From contig NZ_JADOUF010000001.1 of the NCBI RefSeq assembly GCF_015751905.1, positions 8,121,501 through 8,185,500 of the forward strand: DNA of 64,000 bases, written 5' to 3'. This document shows positions 51,246 to 60,897 of the stretch, in pieces. A model generated the notes under the pieces. The model was not told the DNA's origin. It did not search any database and saw only the letters and a list, made by a program, of their open reading frames with translations. The translations under genes and the position numbers were made by a program. The stretch's first letter is position 1. Each line of letters starts with the position of its first letter. This stretch comes from Longispora fulva (lineage in GTDB: Bacteria; Actinomycetota; Actinomycetes; Mycobacteriales; Micromonosporaceae).

Positions 51246-53720
51246 ATGCGAAAACCCCTCGCCATCTTGTGTACCGCCGCCGCGTTGGCCCTGACGGGAG
51301 GCGTGGCCTCCCCGGCCTCCGCCGCCCCCACGGCCCCGGCCCCGGTGACCGGAGGCCCCTCGGTCCCCGGCGTCAGCGCACTGACGCCGGCCCACGAGCA
51401 GACCAGCTCGCTCCCGCCGAACCTGCTGCCCCCGCAGTCCTCGGCGGAGAACACCCGGACCGACAAGAGCACACCGGCCCCGCGCGGGCTCGCCGCGGCG
51501 GCCGCCGCCTCGTGCACCCCGGCCGACTTCGCCTCGAAGACCGGAGCAGCACTCGTCACGTTCGTGAAGTCCTCGACGGTGAGCTGCGTGAACACGCTGT
51601 TCACCCTGCCGGAGGCCAACGCCAACGCCGTGTTCCGCGAGGCCCAGATGGCCACGGTCGCCACCGCGCTCCGCGACACCGGCTACCCCGGTGACAACTC
51701 GGCGAGCACCCTGCAGCTGGTGATGTTCCTCCGCGCCGGCTACTACATCCAGTACGGCTACCCGGGCACCGTCGGCAGCTACGGCACCGCGCTGCAGACC
51801 GCCATCCGGGGCGGCCTGGACGCGTTCTTCGCCAGCTCGCACATGATGGACGTCAACGACGCGCACGGGCAGACCCTGTCCGAGGTGATGATCCTGGTCG
51901 ACAGCGCCGACGAGCAGGCCCGCTACCTGCCCGTGGTCCAGCGGGTGCTCAACGGCTACAACAGCGGCTACGACGCCTTCTACTACATGAAGGCCTCGGT
52001 CAACAACGCGTTCACGCCGCTGTTCCGGGGGCACTACCACCCGGAGTTCCTGGCGGCCGTCGTGGCGGACCCGAGCATCATCGACACGCTCAACTCCTTC
52101 GCAATGAACCACCTGGACCTGCTCGGCACGGACCGGTCGTACCTGACCTCCAACGCCGGCCGGGAACTGTCCCGGTTCGTCCAGTACCCGGCGCTGCAGG
52201 CCAAGGTGCGTCCCCTGATGAAGGGGCTGCTCGCCGCCACCTCGATGACCGGCCCGACGGCCCGACTGTGGGTCGGCGTCGCCGAGATGGCCGACTACTT
52301 CGACAAGGCCCAGTGCGCGTACTACGACGTGTGCGACCTGGCCACGAAGCTCGGCGCCGCCGCGCTGCCCATCACCCACCAGTGCGACCCCGGGCACACG
52401 ATCCGCGCCCAGTCGATGACGGCCGCCGAACTCGCCGCGACCTGCACCAGCGTGCAGAACCAGGACGCGTACTTCCACAGCGTCGTCGCCGACAACGGTC
52501 CGGTCGCCAATGACAACAACACGAACATCCAGATCAACGTGTTCGACAGCTCCACGGACTACCAGACCTACGCCGGCGCGATCTTCGGGATCAGCACCGA
52601 CAACGGCGGCATGTACCTCGAGGGCAACCCGGCGGCAGCCGGCAACCAGCCGCGCTTCATCGCCTACGAGGCCGAGTGGCTGCGCCCCACGTTCGCGATC
52701 TGGAACCTCAACCACGAGTACACCCACTACCTCGACGGCCGGTTCGACACCTACGGCGACTTCACCGCCGGCACCTCGGTGCCGAACATCTGGTGGATCG
52801 AGGGCTTCGCGGAGTACATCTCCTACAGCTACCGTGGCGTGGACTACGCCGCGGCGATCACCGAGGCGGGCAACCACACCTACAACCTGAGCACGCTGTG
52901 GCAGACCACCTACGACAACACCAACACCAACCGCACCTACCACTGGGGCTACCTGGCGGTGCGCTACATGCTGGAGAAGCACCGCGCCGACGTGCTGAAC
53001 ATGCTCGCCAAGTTCCGCACCGGTGACTACGCCGGCGGGTACGCCGTCTACAACACCGGCATCGGCACCAGCTACGACGCCGACTTCAACACCTGGCTCA
53101 CCGCGTGCAACACCGGCGCCTGCTCCGGCACCCCGGTGCCGAACGTGCCGCCGACCGCGGCGTTCGACACGGCGGTCACCGGCCTGAACGTCGCCTTCAC
53201 CGACCGGTCAGGAGACGCCGACGGCTCCATCGCGTCGCGGTCCTGGAACTTCGGCGACGGCAGCAGCTCGACCGCTGCGAACCCGACGCACGGCTACGCT
53301 GCCTCCGGCACGTACACGATCACGCTCACCGTCACCGACAACAAGGGCGCGACGGCCAGCGTGAACAAGACCGTGAGCGTGGTGGGCACCCCCGAGTGCA
53401 CCGACCCCGACACCCGGGCGTTGGCCAAGGGGTGCCAGCGGAGCAACCTCTCCGCCAGCCAGGGCGGCCTGGTGTACTTCTTCGTGTATCTGCCGGCCGG
53501 CACCACCACCCTGACCATCACGACCAGCGGTGGCACGGGCAACGCCGACCTGTACTACAACTCAGGCGCGTGGGCGACGCGACAGGTCTACAGCGCCCGC
53601 TCCACCAACGCCGGCAACAGCGAGACCCTGACCGTGCGCAACTCCTCGGCCGGGTACCGCTACGTCAGCCTGTACGGCGCCTCGGCGTTCAGCGGGGTGA
53701 ACATCAGCACGACGTACTGA
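51246..53720 (+). CDS. Secreted microbial collagenase (M9-type) with PKD and PPC domains
   Basis: 824 aa. Signal peptide, collagenase activator region, and peptidase M9 catalytic zinc site HEYTH (490-494) in NHEYTHYLDGRFDTYGDF with the third ligand in WWIEGFAEYIS. Then one PKD domain (~640-718: PPTAAFDTAV...WNFGDGSSSTAANPTHGYAASGTYTITLTVTD) and a C-terminal pre-peptidase/collagen-binding-like domain ending ASAFSGVNISTTY. ATG 51246 is 6 bases after AGAGGAG; the GTG at 51240 overlaps that spacing. Confidence 0.93.
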   Translation: MRKPLAILCTAAALALTGGVASPASAAPTAPAPVTGGPSVPGVSALTPAHEQTSSLPPNLLPPQSSAENTRTDKSTPAPRGLAAAAAASCTPADFASKTGAALVTFVKSSTVSCVNTLFTLPEANANAVFREAQMATVATALRDTGYPGDNSASTLQLVMFLRAGYYIQYGYPGTVGSYGTALQTAIRGGLDAFFASSHMMDVNDAHGQTLSEVMILVDSADEQARYLPVVQRVLNGYNSGYDAFYYMKASVNNAFTPLFRGHYHPEFLAAVVADPSIIDTLNSFAMNHLDLLGTDRSYLTSNAGRELSRFVQYPALQAKVRPLMKGLLAATSMTGPTARLWVGVAEMADYFDKAQCAYYDVCDLATKLGAAALPITHQCDPGHTIRAQSMTAAELAATCTSVQNQDAYFHSVVADNGPVANDNNTNIQINVFDSSTDYQTYAGAIFGISTDNGGMYLEGNPAAAGNQPRFIAYEAEWLRPTFAIWNLNHEYTHYLDGRFDTYGDFTAGTSVPNIWWIEGFAEYISYSYRGVDYAAAITEAGNHTYNLSTLWQTTYDNTNTNRTYHWGYLAVRYMLEKHRADVLNMLAKFRTGDYAGGYAVYNTGIGTSYDADFNTWLTACNTGACSGTPVPNVPPTAAFDTAVTGLNVAFTDRSGDADGSIASRSWNFGDGSSSTAANPTHGYAASGTYTITLTVTDNKGATASVNKTVSVVGTPECTDPDTRALAKGCQRSNLSASQGGLVYFFVYLPAGTTTLTITTSGGTGNADLYYNSGAWATRQVYSARSTNAGNSETLTVRNSSAGYRYVSLYGASAFSGVNISTTY

Positions 53721-53730
53721 CGGAACCGAC

Positions 53731-53769
53731 GCCGGCCCTTCCTGCCCCGACCGGGCGGGGAGGGCCGGC
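53731..53769. terminator. Terminator between collagenase and the convergent flavoprotein gene
   Basis: GCCGGCCCT (53731-53739) / AGGGCCGGC (53761-53769), 9-bp perfect outer stem extended inward by further G-C pairs. Confidence 0.7.
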
Positions 53770-53795
53770 TCCCGTTCCGCGGGTGGCCCGAGGCG

Positions 53796-54317
53796 TCACC
53801 GCTCCAGGGCCGCGTCGTCGACCGCCCGCAGCGCCGCGTCCCACGGGAACTCCACCGCCGCACCCGCGCCCCGGAGGTGCGCCGGATCCGCGAGCAGCAC
53901 CCGCGCCCCCTCAGCCCTGAGTGCCGCGACCGCACGGCGAAACGGGGCTCTGCCGGCCAGGACGGCATTCACGAAAGGCACGATCACGACGGGTACGTCA
54001 CCCACGCACTCCGCGAGAACACCCGACGCGTAGGTGTCCGCGATCCCGGCGGCCAGCTTGTTGACGGTGTTGAACGTGGCCGGCGCGACAACGACGGCGT
54101 CGGCGGGAGCCTCTGATGTCCGGGGCGTGCCGGCCGCGCGGTAGGCGGACCGGACCGGGTGGCCGGTCTGGCGCTCCAGGGCCGGGATGTCGACGAACGA
54201 CACGGCGTTCGGGGTGCAGATCACCCGGCAGGTCCAGCCTTCGGCGTGGGCGAGGGTGATGAGGGTGCCGACGTCGGAGGCCGGGCCGGCGGCGCACACC
54301 ACGACGAGGAGTATCAC
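53796..54317 (-). CDS. Flavoprotein (HFCD/phosphopantothenoylcysteine-decarboxylase-like)
   Basis: 173 aa from GTG 54317 (VILLVVVCAAGPASDV). Flavoprotein-fold features: VVVAPATFNTVNKLAAGIADTYASGVLAE (FMN/substrate loop) and VIVPFVNAVLAG. GTG overlaps the stop of the XRE regulator (GTGA). This regulator/flavoprotein pairing recurs in actinomycetes; the reaction is unknown. Confidence 0.88.
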   Translation of the reverse strand: MILLVVVCAAGPASDVGTLITLAHAEGWTCRVICTPNAVSFVDIPALERQTGHPVRSAYRAAGTPRTSEAPADAVVVAPATFNTVNKLAAGIADTYASGVLAECVGDVPVVIVPFVNAVLAGRAPFRRAVAALRAEGARVLLADPAHLRGAGAAVEFPWDAALRAVDDAALER

Positions 54318-55582
54318 GGACCGACCCCCAGCCGCTCGGCCAGCTGGCGACTCCGCGACCGGAGGCTCCAAGGCGCTGTGGCCGCGAGTTCACCGACCAT
54401 GATGTGGACCGAGGTCCGGTGTCGGACCTCTTCGGGCGCGATCCGCTCGGCCGTGCGGACCGCCTCGTACGCGCGATGGTGCTTGCCCCATTGGAGATAC
54501 GCGCGCGCGACGTCCAGCCACAGGGCCGCTCTCCGCTCCACCAACGGAAGGCCGTCGATCCTGATGGAGCGCGCGTGTTCGATGGCAGCCCCCGCGTCAC
54601 CCAGGCTCACCGCCACGCTCACCCGGTGCTGGAGCACGTTGGTCGGTCCGAACGAGGTCCAGTGCAGATTCCCGTCCTGTCCGACCAGGTGCGCCGCTAC
54701 GGCGGCCTCCTCCAGGAGCTGGAACGCTGTGCTTCGGTCCTCGTCGCGGGCGGCCGCCGTCGCACCGCGAAGGACGAGAGCACCAAGGACGGAGAGCTGC
54801 CGCGCGGGAGCGTCTCTCGGCATCGGATTGCCGAGAGCGCCCAGCACGACGTGCTTGGCCGCGCGATGGTGCCCGTCGGACATCAACGCATGGGTGAGGG
54901 CACGCTTGCTGGCCAGGGAAGCGACCCGCTGACCGCTGCGCTCCGCGGCCACGAGGCTCCGGTCAGCGGCGACCATCGCGAGTCCTGACGCGCCCAGCTT
55001 GATGAGGACGCTGGTCGTGAGCTGGTAAGCGTCTGCTGCGAGCGCCCACAGGTCCCCGTCGTCGTGGCGTGACGGGAGCGCCTCCAACAGGGCCGGCAGG
55101 CTCTCTACGACCTGTGCGTATCGACACGCCTGGTAGTGGCGCTTCGCGGTGGCCGTCCGTGCGTGCAGGACAAGCGGATCAGTCTCGGACGGAGGGCTGG
55201 TCGCCGTCGCCGAGCTCGGATGGAGCGCCGCGACGAAGGGCGTGAGCTCGGGTGCAGATTGTACGTCTGTCGGATCGGGGTATGGGCGTTCCACCGACGC
55301 GAGGCCGAGCGCGTGGCGGGCGGGCGCGGGGAGGCCAAGCCCACCCGCGATCCGCTCCAGAAGGTCGATGTCGCGGACCGTACGGTGGCCCGCCATGTAG
55401 GCGCTGACATCGGGTTGAGTGAGTCCTGCGGCGATCGCGATCCGCGCCTGGCTCGCGCCCAACTGGCGTCGCAACAGGTGGAACACGGCGCCGAGGTCGC
55501 GATCGGACAGGGCCGCGCGAGCGTCGGGCTGGTCCCAGAACTCTTCCGGGATCACCAGTGGCGACATTCTGTGCTCTGCCAT
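54314..55582 (-). CDS. XRE-family regulator with TPR-like sensor region
   Basis: About 422 aa from ATG 55582 (MAEHRMSPLVIPEEFWDQPD). HTH at ~20-75 (AVFHLLRRQLGASQARIAIAAGLTQPDVSAYMAGHR) and a long alpha-helical repeat region. ATG 55567 is an alternative start. Frames further upstream extend through the divergent intergenic region and are unlikely to be coding. Operon with the flavoprotein; divergent from a 64-aa ORF. Confidence 0.88.
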   Translation of the reverse strand: MAEHRMSPLVIPEEFWDQPDARAALSDRDLGAVFHLLRRQLGASQARIAIAAGLTQPDVSAYMAGHRTVRDIDLLERIAGGLGLPAPARHALGLASVERPYPDPTDVQSAPELTPFVAALHPSSATATSPPSETDPLVLHARTATAKRHYQACRYAQVVESLPALLEALPSRHDDGDLWALAADAYQLTTSVLIKLGASGLAMVAADRSLVAAERSGQRVASLASKRALTHALMSDGHHRAAKHVVLGALGNPMPRDAPARQLSVLGALVLRGATAAARDEDRSTAFQLLEEAAVAAHLVGQDGNLHWTSFGPTNVLQHRVSVAVSLGDAGAAIEHARSIRIDGLPLVERRAALWLDVARAYLQWGKHHRAYEAVRTAERIAPEEVRHRTSVHIMVGELAATAPWSLRSRSRQLAERLGVGP

Positions 55583-55726
55583 CCGCCCAGCGTAGCCATA
55601 TGGGCCGACTGTATAGACCTGTTGGATTCCCGCGGCCTGGTGTCGAGCTGGACTCTGGTGACAGCGCCACCGGTCGGAGGATTCCGCGCCCCGGCCGGTG
55701 GCTGCCCGGCCTGGAGGAGGGGAACA

Positions 55727-55921
55727 GTGACGTTCCATGTCGTCAGAACGCGCAGAGCCAGGGACTGCGCAGAACGTGAGCAGGTTCTGGAGGTGTCCAG
55801 CCACGCCGACCTTCAGGCGGCGATGCACGTGTTCCACATGTGGCGGCGCGCTCACGAGGGGGCGATCGCGGTCGGGGACCAGCAGGTGATGGTCGTGACC
55901 CGGGAGCGGGGTGTGTCGTAG
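55727..55921 (+). CDS. Small hypothetical protein divergent from the XRE regulator
   Basis: 64 aa (VTFHVVRTRRARDCAEREQV...). Very strong RBS GGAGGAGG before GTG 55727. Mixed charge, no membrane segment or known motif. Small ORFs in this divergent position often accompany XRE/flavoprotein pairs. A convergent hairpin follows. Confidence 0.65.
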   Translation: MTFHVVRTRRARDCAEREQVLEVSSHADLQAAMHVFHMWRRAHEGAIAVGDQQVMVVTRERGVS

Positions 55922-55983
55922 CCGGTGTTTCGCCGGTGGAGACCGGGGTCGGTGTCCCGGTACCCGGATGATGGTTGTGGGTT

Positions 55984-56008
55984 GGCCGGACCCGGGGTGG
56001 GTCCGGCC
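55984..56008. terminator. Bidirectional terminator before the FKBP gene
   Basis: GGCCGGACCC (55984-55993) / GGGTCCGGCC (55999-56008), perfect 10-bp stem. Confidence 0.8.
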
Positions 56009-56017
56009 GTCCCGGTG

Positions 56018-56392
56018 TTACTGGAGGCCGAGCAGGTCCACCACGAAGATCAGGGTCTCGCCCGGCTTGATCGCGCCGCCGGCGCCCCGGTCGCCGTAGC
56101 CCAGGTGCGCCGGGATGGTCAGCTTGCGCCGCCCGCCGACCTTCATGCCCTGCACGCCCTGGTCCCAGCCCGCGATGACCCGGCCGGCGCCCAGCGGGAA
56201 CTGGAACGGCGAGCCGCGGTTCCACGACGCGTCGAACTCCTCGCCCGTGGAGAAGGCCACGCCCACGTAGTGCACGATCGCCTGGTGACCGGCCTTCGCC
56301 TCGTCGCCGTCCCCGACGACGAGGTCGACGATCTCCAGGTCCGCCGGGGCCGCGCCCTCGGGGAACTCAATTACCGGCTTTGTCAGACTCAT
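56018..56392 (-). CDS. FKBP-type peptidyl-prolyl cis-trans isomerase
   Basis: 124 aa, single FKBP domain. VHYVGVAFSTGEEFDASWNRGSPFQFPLGAGRVIAGWDQGVQGMKVGGRRKLTIPAHLGYGDRG...LIFVVDLLGL matches the conserved active-site residues (Tyr, Phe, Asp, Val-Ile, Trp, Tyr). Start MSLTKPVIEFP at 56392; longer upstream frames lack homology. Cytosolic folding helper. Confidence 0.95.
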   Translation of the reverse strand: MSLTKPVIEFPEGAAPADLEIVDLVVGDGDEAKAGHQAIVHYVGVAFSTGEEFDASWNRGSPFQFPLGAGRVIAGWDQGVQGMKVGGRRKLTIPAHLGYGDRGAGGAIKPGETLIFVVDLLGLQ

Positions 56393-56613
56393 GCGTTCGA
56401 TCTTAGGCACGGCTCCGGTAGGGGTGCCCCGGTGGTCCGGCGAGCCGTGACCGAACCATGACACTCCGGCGACGCGGCGGGGAAGATCGGCCGCCAGGCT
56501 GGGGGGATGGGGCTGGTGCCGGGTGATCGGTCACGCGGTGTGACCAGGGTGTCGATCGGCACCCTGCCGTTCGACACTTCGATGGGGCCCGGGGGCGTGC
56601 GATAGTGGATGCC

Positions 56614-57291
56614 ATGCCCCGGGTCCTGTTGATCGAAGACGACCCGGCCGTCCGTGAGGGTCTCCAGTTGGCGCTGCGCCGGCAGGGACATCTGCTGCGT
56701 ACGGCCGGTACCGGTGAACAGGGTCTCGATTTGCTTCGGGCGGAGATGCCCGACATCGTGATCCTTGACCTGATGTTGCCGGGTATCGACGGTTTCGAGG
56801 TGTGTCGTCGGATCAGGGCGGCCGGGGACGTGCCGATCGTGATGCTCACCGCGCGTAACGACGACATGGACGTGGTCGCGGGCCTGGAGGCCGGGGCCGA
56901 CGACTACGTGATCAAGCCCGTGCAACCCCGGGTGCTCGACGCGCGGATCCGCGCCGTCCTCCGCCGGATCGGCGCCGAGCGCTCCGAGCAGGAGCGACAC
57001 GGCGACCTGGTCCTCGACCGGGCCGCGTTAACGGTCACCCGGGCCGGCGAGGCCGTCAGCCTGGCCCCCACCGAGCTGCGGCTTCTGCTCGAACTGTCGC
57101 GGGCCCCCGGTCGGGTGCTCAGCCGGCAACAGCTCCTGGAAGCCGTCTGGGAGCACGACTACCTGGGCGACTCCCGGCTCGTGGACGCGTGCGTGCAGCG
57201 GCTCCGGCTCAAGATCGAGGACGACCAGTCCACCCCGGTGTACGTGCAGACGGTGCGCGGCTTCGGCTACCGCTTCGGCCCCGTCCCGTGA
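56614..57291 (+). CDS. OmpR-family response regulator
   Basis: 225 aa from ATG 56614. Receiver with acidic pocket IEDD, phospho-acceptor Asp52 in VILDLMLPG, Thr in MLTAR, Lys in VIKPVQP; then a winged-helix effector (PTELRLLLELSRAPGRVLSRQQLL...VQTVRGFGYRF). GTG 56605 would add three residues. Followed by the kinase through GTGA overlap. Layout recalls CseB/CseC-type envelope-stress systems with a lipoprotein. A TTA codon lies at 57028-57030. Confidence 0.94.
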   Translation: MPRVLLIEDDPAVREGLQLALRRQGHLLRTAGTGEQGLDLLRAEMPDIVILDLMLPGIDGFEVCRRIRAAGDVPIVMLTARNDDMDVVAGLEAGADDYVIKPVQPRVLDARIRAVLRRIGAERSEQERHGDLVLDRAALTVTRAGEAVSLAPTELRLLLELSRAPGRVLSRQQLLEAVWEHDYLGDSRLVDACVQRLRLKIEDDQSTPVYVQTVRGFGYRFGPVP

Positions 57292-58688
57292 GGCTCGGTC
57301 TCCGACCCCGGCTGATCCTCGCGTTCGTCCTGCTGGGCGTCGTCAGCGCCCTGGCGACCGCCGGGGCCAGCTACGTCGAGGCCCGCACGATCATCCTGCG
57401 CAACGCCCAGGACCCGGCGGTCACGGCGCTGACCACCCGGGTCGCCAACCTCGCCGGCGGCCTCAGCCTGCCGCCCACCCAGCAGCAGCTCAACGACCTG
57501 TCCACGGCCCTGATGAGCACCGACGCCTCCGTCGTCGCCGTGTTCGGCGACCTGCGCTCGGACACCGGCATGGAACTCGACGCGTTCTCGCCCGAGCTGC
57601 GCGCCGCCGTGCACGACGGCACCGACGCGGTGTGGCAACGCCAGGTCCGCGACAACGTGCCGGAGCTGGCCATCGGGGTGCCCCTGCTGCTCCAGGGTTC
57701 CGACAGCCAGACCAGACCCTCAGGCCTCGAGGTGTACGCGCTGCAGAGTCTCCAGGCCGAGAAGGCCAGCATCGAACGCCTCGCCACCGCCGCGTGGCTG
57801 ACCGGCGCCCCGGCCCTGGTCCTCGCCGTCGGCCTGGCGCTGCTCGCCGCCCAGGGCGTCCTCAGCCCGGTCCGCCGGCTCGGCCAGGCCACCCGGCGCT
57901 GGGGCTCCGGCGACTTCGGCGCCCGGCTGGAGGTCAAGGGCTCCGACGAACTGGCCGACCTGTCCAAGACGTTCAACGACAGCGCCGACGCCGTCGAACA
58001 CCACGTGGACGAGCTGCGCCGGATGGAGTCCGACGCCCGCCGGTTCGTCGCGGACGTGTCCCACGAGCTGCGTACCCCGCTGGCGGCGATGACCGCCGTC
58101 ACCGACGTCCTCGACGAGGAGGCCGAACACCTCACCGGGGACGCCGCCGCAGCCGCCCGGTTGGTCAGCCAGGAGACCCGCAAACTCAACCGGCTGGTCA
58201 ACGACCTGATCGAGGTGTCGCGGTTCGACTCCGGCACCGCCGGCCTCGTCCTCGACGACGTCGACCTCGCCCCGGCCGTCACCGCCACCCTGCGCGCCCG
58301 GGGCTGGACCGACCGGGTCGAGACCGACCTGCCCGAGGGCGTCGTGACCCGGCTCGACCCCCGCCGTCTCGACGTGATCATCGCGAACCTGGTCGGCAAC
58401 GCCCTCCGGCACGGCGGCCCGCCCGTCCGGGTCCGGCTCCGGGCCACCGAGTCGTTCGTGGTCCTCGAGGTGTCCGACAGCGGGTCCGGGCTCCCCCCGG
58501 AGGTGCTCCCGCACGTCTTCGACCGGTTCTACAAGGCCGACACCGCCCGGACCAGGTCCGACGGCAGCGGGCTAGGGCTCGCCATCGCCTGGGAGAACGC
58601 CCGCCTGCACGACGGCCGGCTGGAGGCGACCAACGGCCCCGACGGCGGCGCGGTGTTCACCCTCCGGCTGCCGAGGAGGCACCGGTGA
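57288..58688 (+). CDS. Sensor histidine kinase
   Basis: 466 aa. N-terminal TM helix (RLILAFVLLGVVSALATAGAS), an extracytoplasmic sensor of ~130 aa, a second TM (~165-185, TGAPALVLAVGLALLAAQGV), HAMP, H-box DVSHELRTPLAAM with His259, N-box IIANLVGNALRHGG, and G boxes VSDSGSGLP and GSGLGLAI. GTG overlaps the response-regulator stop; its own stop overlaps the lipoprotein start. Confidence 0.95.
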   Translation: MRLGLRPRLILAFVLLGVVSALATAGASYVEARTIILRNAQDPAVTALTTRVANLAGGLSLPPTQQQLNDLSTALMSTDASVVAVFGDLRSDTGMELDAFSPELRAAVHDGTDAVWQRQVRDNVPELAIGVPLLLQGSDSQTRPSGLEVYALQSLQAEKASIERLATAAWLTGAPALVLAVGLALLAAQGVLSPVRRLGQATRRWGSGDFGARLEVKGSDELADLSKTFNDSADAVEHHVDELRRMESDARRFVADVSHELRTPLAAMTAVTDVLDEEAEHLTGDAAAAARLVSQETRKLNRLVNDLIEVSRFDSGTAGLVLDDVDLAPAVTATLRARGWTDRVETDLPEGVVTRLDPRRLDVIIANLVGNALRHGGPPVRVRLRATESFVVLEVSDSGSGLPPEVLPHVFDRFYKADTARTRSDGSGLGLAIAWENARLHDGRLEATNGPDGGAVFTLRLPRRHR

Positions 58689-59176
58689 GACGGGCGGTCG
58701 TGCTGGTCCTGACCCTCGCGGCGCTCGCGGCGCTCGCGGGGTGCGGGGTGCGGCCCAGCGGGGTGGTACGGGCGGGGGAGGCGCCGCGGAAGTACACGAC
58801 CGAGGTCACCGCGCTGTACTTCCAGATGCACGGGCTCCTGGCGCGGACCGAGCGGATCGATCCCAAGGCACTCAACGTGAGCCAGAAGGTGGACCTGTTG
58901 CTCGCCGGTCCGAACCCCGCGGAGCGCGGCCAGGGCTACGAGACCGCCCTGCCGGCGACGTCCGGCGGCGGAGTGCAGGTGGTCAGGGTCGCCCCGCACC
59001 GGTACGAGCTGAGAATGAACACCCCCGTGGCCACCCTGTCCGCGACGGCCCTCGACCAGCTGGTCTGCACGGTGCTGGCCGGGGAGGCGGCTGAGCACGC
59101 GATGGCCGTGGGGTCGGTGGTGGCCGTGGTCGGCACCGCCGGGCGGCGCGAGGACCGGGGCTGTCCGGTCGTGTGA
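58685..59176 (+). CDS. Lipoprotein co-transcribed with the two-component system
   Basis: 163 aa. Lipobox LAALAGCGV, then a small domain that resembles the GerMN-like fold of LpqB-type lipoproteins (TALYFQMHGLLARTERI...KVDLLLAGP). GTG start overlaps the kinase stop. It may modulate the kinase, as CseA does in the Cse system; that is inference. Confidence 0.85.
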   Translation: MRRAVVLVLTLAALAALAGCGVRPSGVVRAGEAPRKYTTEVTALYFQMHGLLARTERIDPKALNVSQKVDLLLAGPNPAERGQGYETALPATSGGGVQVVRVAPHRYELRMNTPVATLSATALDQLVCTVLAGEAAEHAMAVGSVVAVVGTAGRREDRGCPVV

Positions 59177-59208
59177 CCTGTCGGGGCTGCGTCCGGGGTG
59201 CTGTGGTG

Positions 59209-59229
59209 CGGCCCCCGGTGTGGGGGCCG
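59209..59229 (+). terminator. Hairpin after the two-component operon
   Basis: CGGCCCCC / GGGGGCCG, perfect 8-bp stem with 5-base loop, 33 bases after the stop. Two tandem 21-bp copies (GGCGCGGAG-ATGGC/GTGGC-TGTGC type) follow near 59259-59300. Confidence 0.6.
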
Positions 59230-59394
59230 GCTGTGCGGAGTGAGGCGGCGGGCTAGGCGGCGCGGAGCATGGCGTGTGCGGCGCGGAGTGTGGCTTGTGC
59301 GGTGTGGATCTGTGGTGACGTGGTGCGCTGGCTGTGACACGACGGTGACAATGCGCGGACGCGGGCGGGACATCCGTCACGCACCGTGGTGCGC

Positions 59395-60039
59395 ATGCTG
59401 GTCGACACGAGAGCCGCCACCCACTCCGCGCCCCACCGCCCGGCCTCCGTGGGCTGGCACCTCGCCGGCGCGTTCAGCTGCCTGGCCGGCGCTGCGGCGA
59501 CGTACGTCCTCGCCGTGTGGACCCCCCTGGGACAGGGCACGGAGAACCGGAACCTGAGCCAGGCCCAGGGCACCGGCGACGGCATGTGGGCCTGGGACCT
59601 GCTGGCCCGGTTCGGCTCACCGACCACCCTGGCGGGGCTCGTCGTGCTGATCCTGCTCGTCGGGTTCGCCGCCCGCCGGTTCTGGGCCGGGATGGCCGGC
59701 GTGGGGGTGGTCGCCGCCGCGCTCCTCGTGACGAGGTTCCTGAAGGAGGCACTGCCCCGCCCGCTCCTCGTGTACTCCGAGGCCGCCGGCGAGCACAACA
59801 GCTTCCCGAGCGGGCACGTCACCGTGGCCGCCGGACTGGTCCTCGCGCTGGTCCTGGCCCTGCCCGCCCGGGCTCGACCGTGGGCGCTGATCCCCGGGGG
59901 CGTGGCGGTGGCGGCGGTCGCGGCGGCGACCGTGATCGCCGGGTGGCACCGGCCGAGTGACACGGTCGGCGGCGCCCTGATCGCCGGCGCGGCGTACTGC
60001 GTCGCGGCGGCGGCGCTGCGGGCGTACGGCCGGAGGTGA
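59395..60039 (+). CDS. PAP2-family phosphatase, integral membrane
   Basis: About 214 aa (ATG 59395; GTG 59386 also possible). Several hydrophobic helices and the three phosphatase motifs: LKEALPRPLL (K-x6-R-P type), FPSGHVTVAAG (PSGH) and AGWHRPSDTVGG (H-x3-D). Likely a lipid-phosphate or undecaprenyl-pyrophosphate phosphatase at the membrane. Confidence 0.9.
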   Translation: MLVDTRAATHSAPHRPASVGWHLAGAFSCLAGAAATYVLAVWTPLGQGTENRNLSQAQGTGDGMWAWDLLARFGSPTTLAGLVVLILLVGFAARRFWAGMAGVGVVAAALLVTRFLKEALPRPLLVYSEAAGEHNSFPSGHVTVAAGLVLALVLALPARARPWALIPGGVAVAAVAAATVIAGWHRPSDTVGGALIAGAAYCVAAAALRAYGRR

Positions 60040-60242
60040 GGGGCGTGGTGACGGTCGGTGGCACGAGGGTGTTGTGACCGGCTGTGGTGGTCAGTCACTG
60101 CTGGCGGCCGGCCGTCCCGGCTCCGGCCCTGGCTCGGGATCAGTGGTCCAGGCCTCGGTCCGGGTCTCAGTCCGGTCCCCGTCCCGGTCGGGGTCCGCGA
60201 AACGCGGGTGCGGCGGGGGCCGCGGCCTGCGAGGGTGATCGG

Positions 60243-60815
60243 ATGTCAGCTGATCCCGACGAGTACCGGCCCGAGGACGAGCGGTCCTGGCTGCGGTGCC
60301 GGGTGTTGTCGTTCCTGGACACCGACTACTACGACGACGTCGTCACGTCGAAGTCGAACAGCGACGCGGCCGTCCAACTGGTCGTCCGACACTGCGGCGA
60401 GGTCGTCGGGCTGCTCGACGCCACCGTCGACGGGGCCGCGGCGACTGTGGAGTGCCTCGCGGTGCACCCCGACCACCGGGGCTGCGGCATCGCCGGTGCG
60501 CTGCTCGACGCGGCCCTGTCGAGACTCGCCGCGCTCGGCGCGCGCCGGGTCGACGCGTGGACCAGGGAGGACGCCCCGGCCCTGGTCTGGTACGCCGCGC
60601 AGGGTTTCCGCGAGACGACGCGCTACCTGCACGTGTACGCCAGCGCGTACACGGGGGACCTCGGTGGACCGCTCGCGGACACCGTGCGGTCGGCGTCCGG
60701 GTTGACTCCGATGGGGCTGTTCGCCCACGCGCCCGTCGAACGTGAAGCCGAACTTCGCGAGAGATACCGCCGGGTGTACGTGTGCCGACGCTTCGAGCGT
60801 GACATCTCCGGGTAG
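60243..60815 (+). CDS. GNAT-family N-acetyltransferase
   Basis: 190 aa. The acetyl-CoA-binding motif A is ECLAVHPDHRGCGIAGALLDAALSRLAALGARRVDAW, followed by ALVWYAAQGFRETTRYLHVY (motif B). The C-terminal extension (~130-190) is longer than the minimal fold. Substrate unknown. Confidence 0.9.
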   Translation: MSADPDEYRPEDERSWLRCRVLSFLDTDYYDDVVTSKSNSDAAVQLVVRHCGEVVGLLDATVDGAAATVECLAVHPDHRGCGIAGALLDAALSRLAALGARRVDAWTREDAPALVWYAAQGFRETTRYLHVYASAYTGDLGGPLADTVRSASGLTPMGLFAHAPVEREAELRERYRRVYVCRRFERDISG

Positions 60816-60897
60816 CGCCCGGCCCGGTCGCGGACCGAGTTGGGGTGTGGGCGGGGCCACAGGTGACACATGGACCGATGCGGGGCAAGCTGGCCCT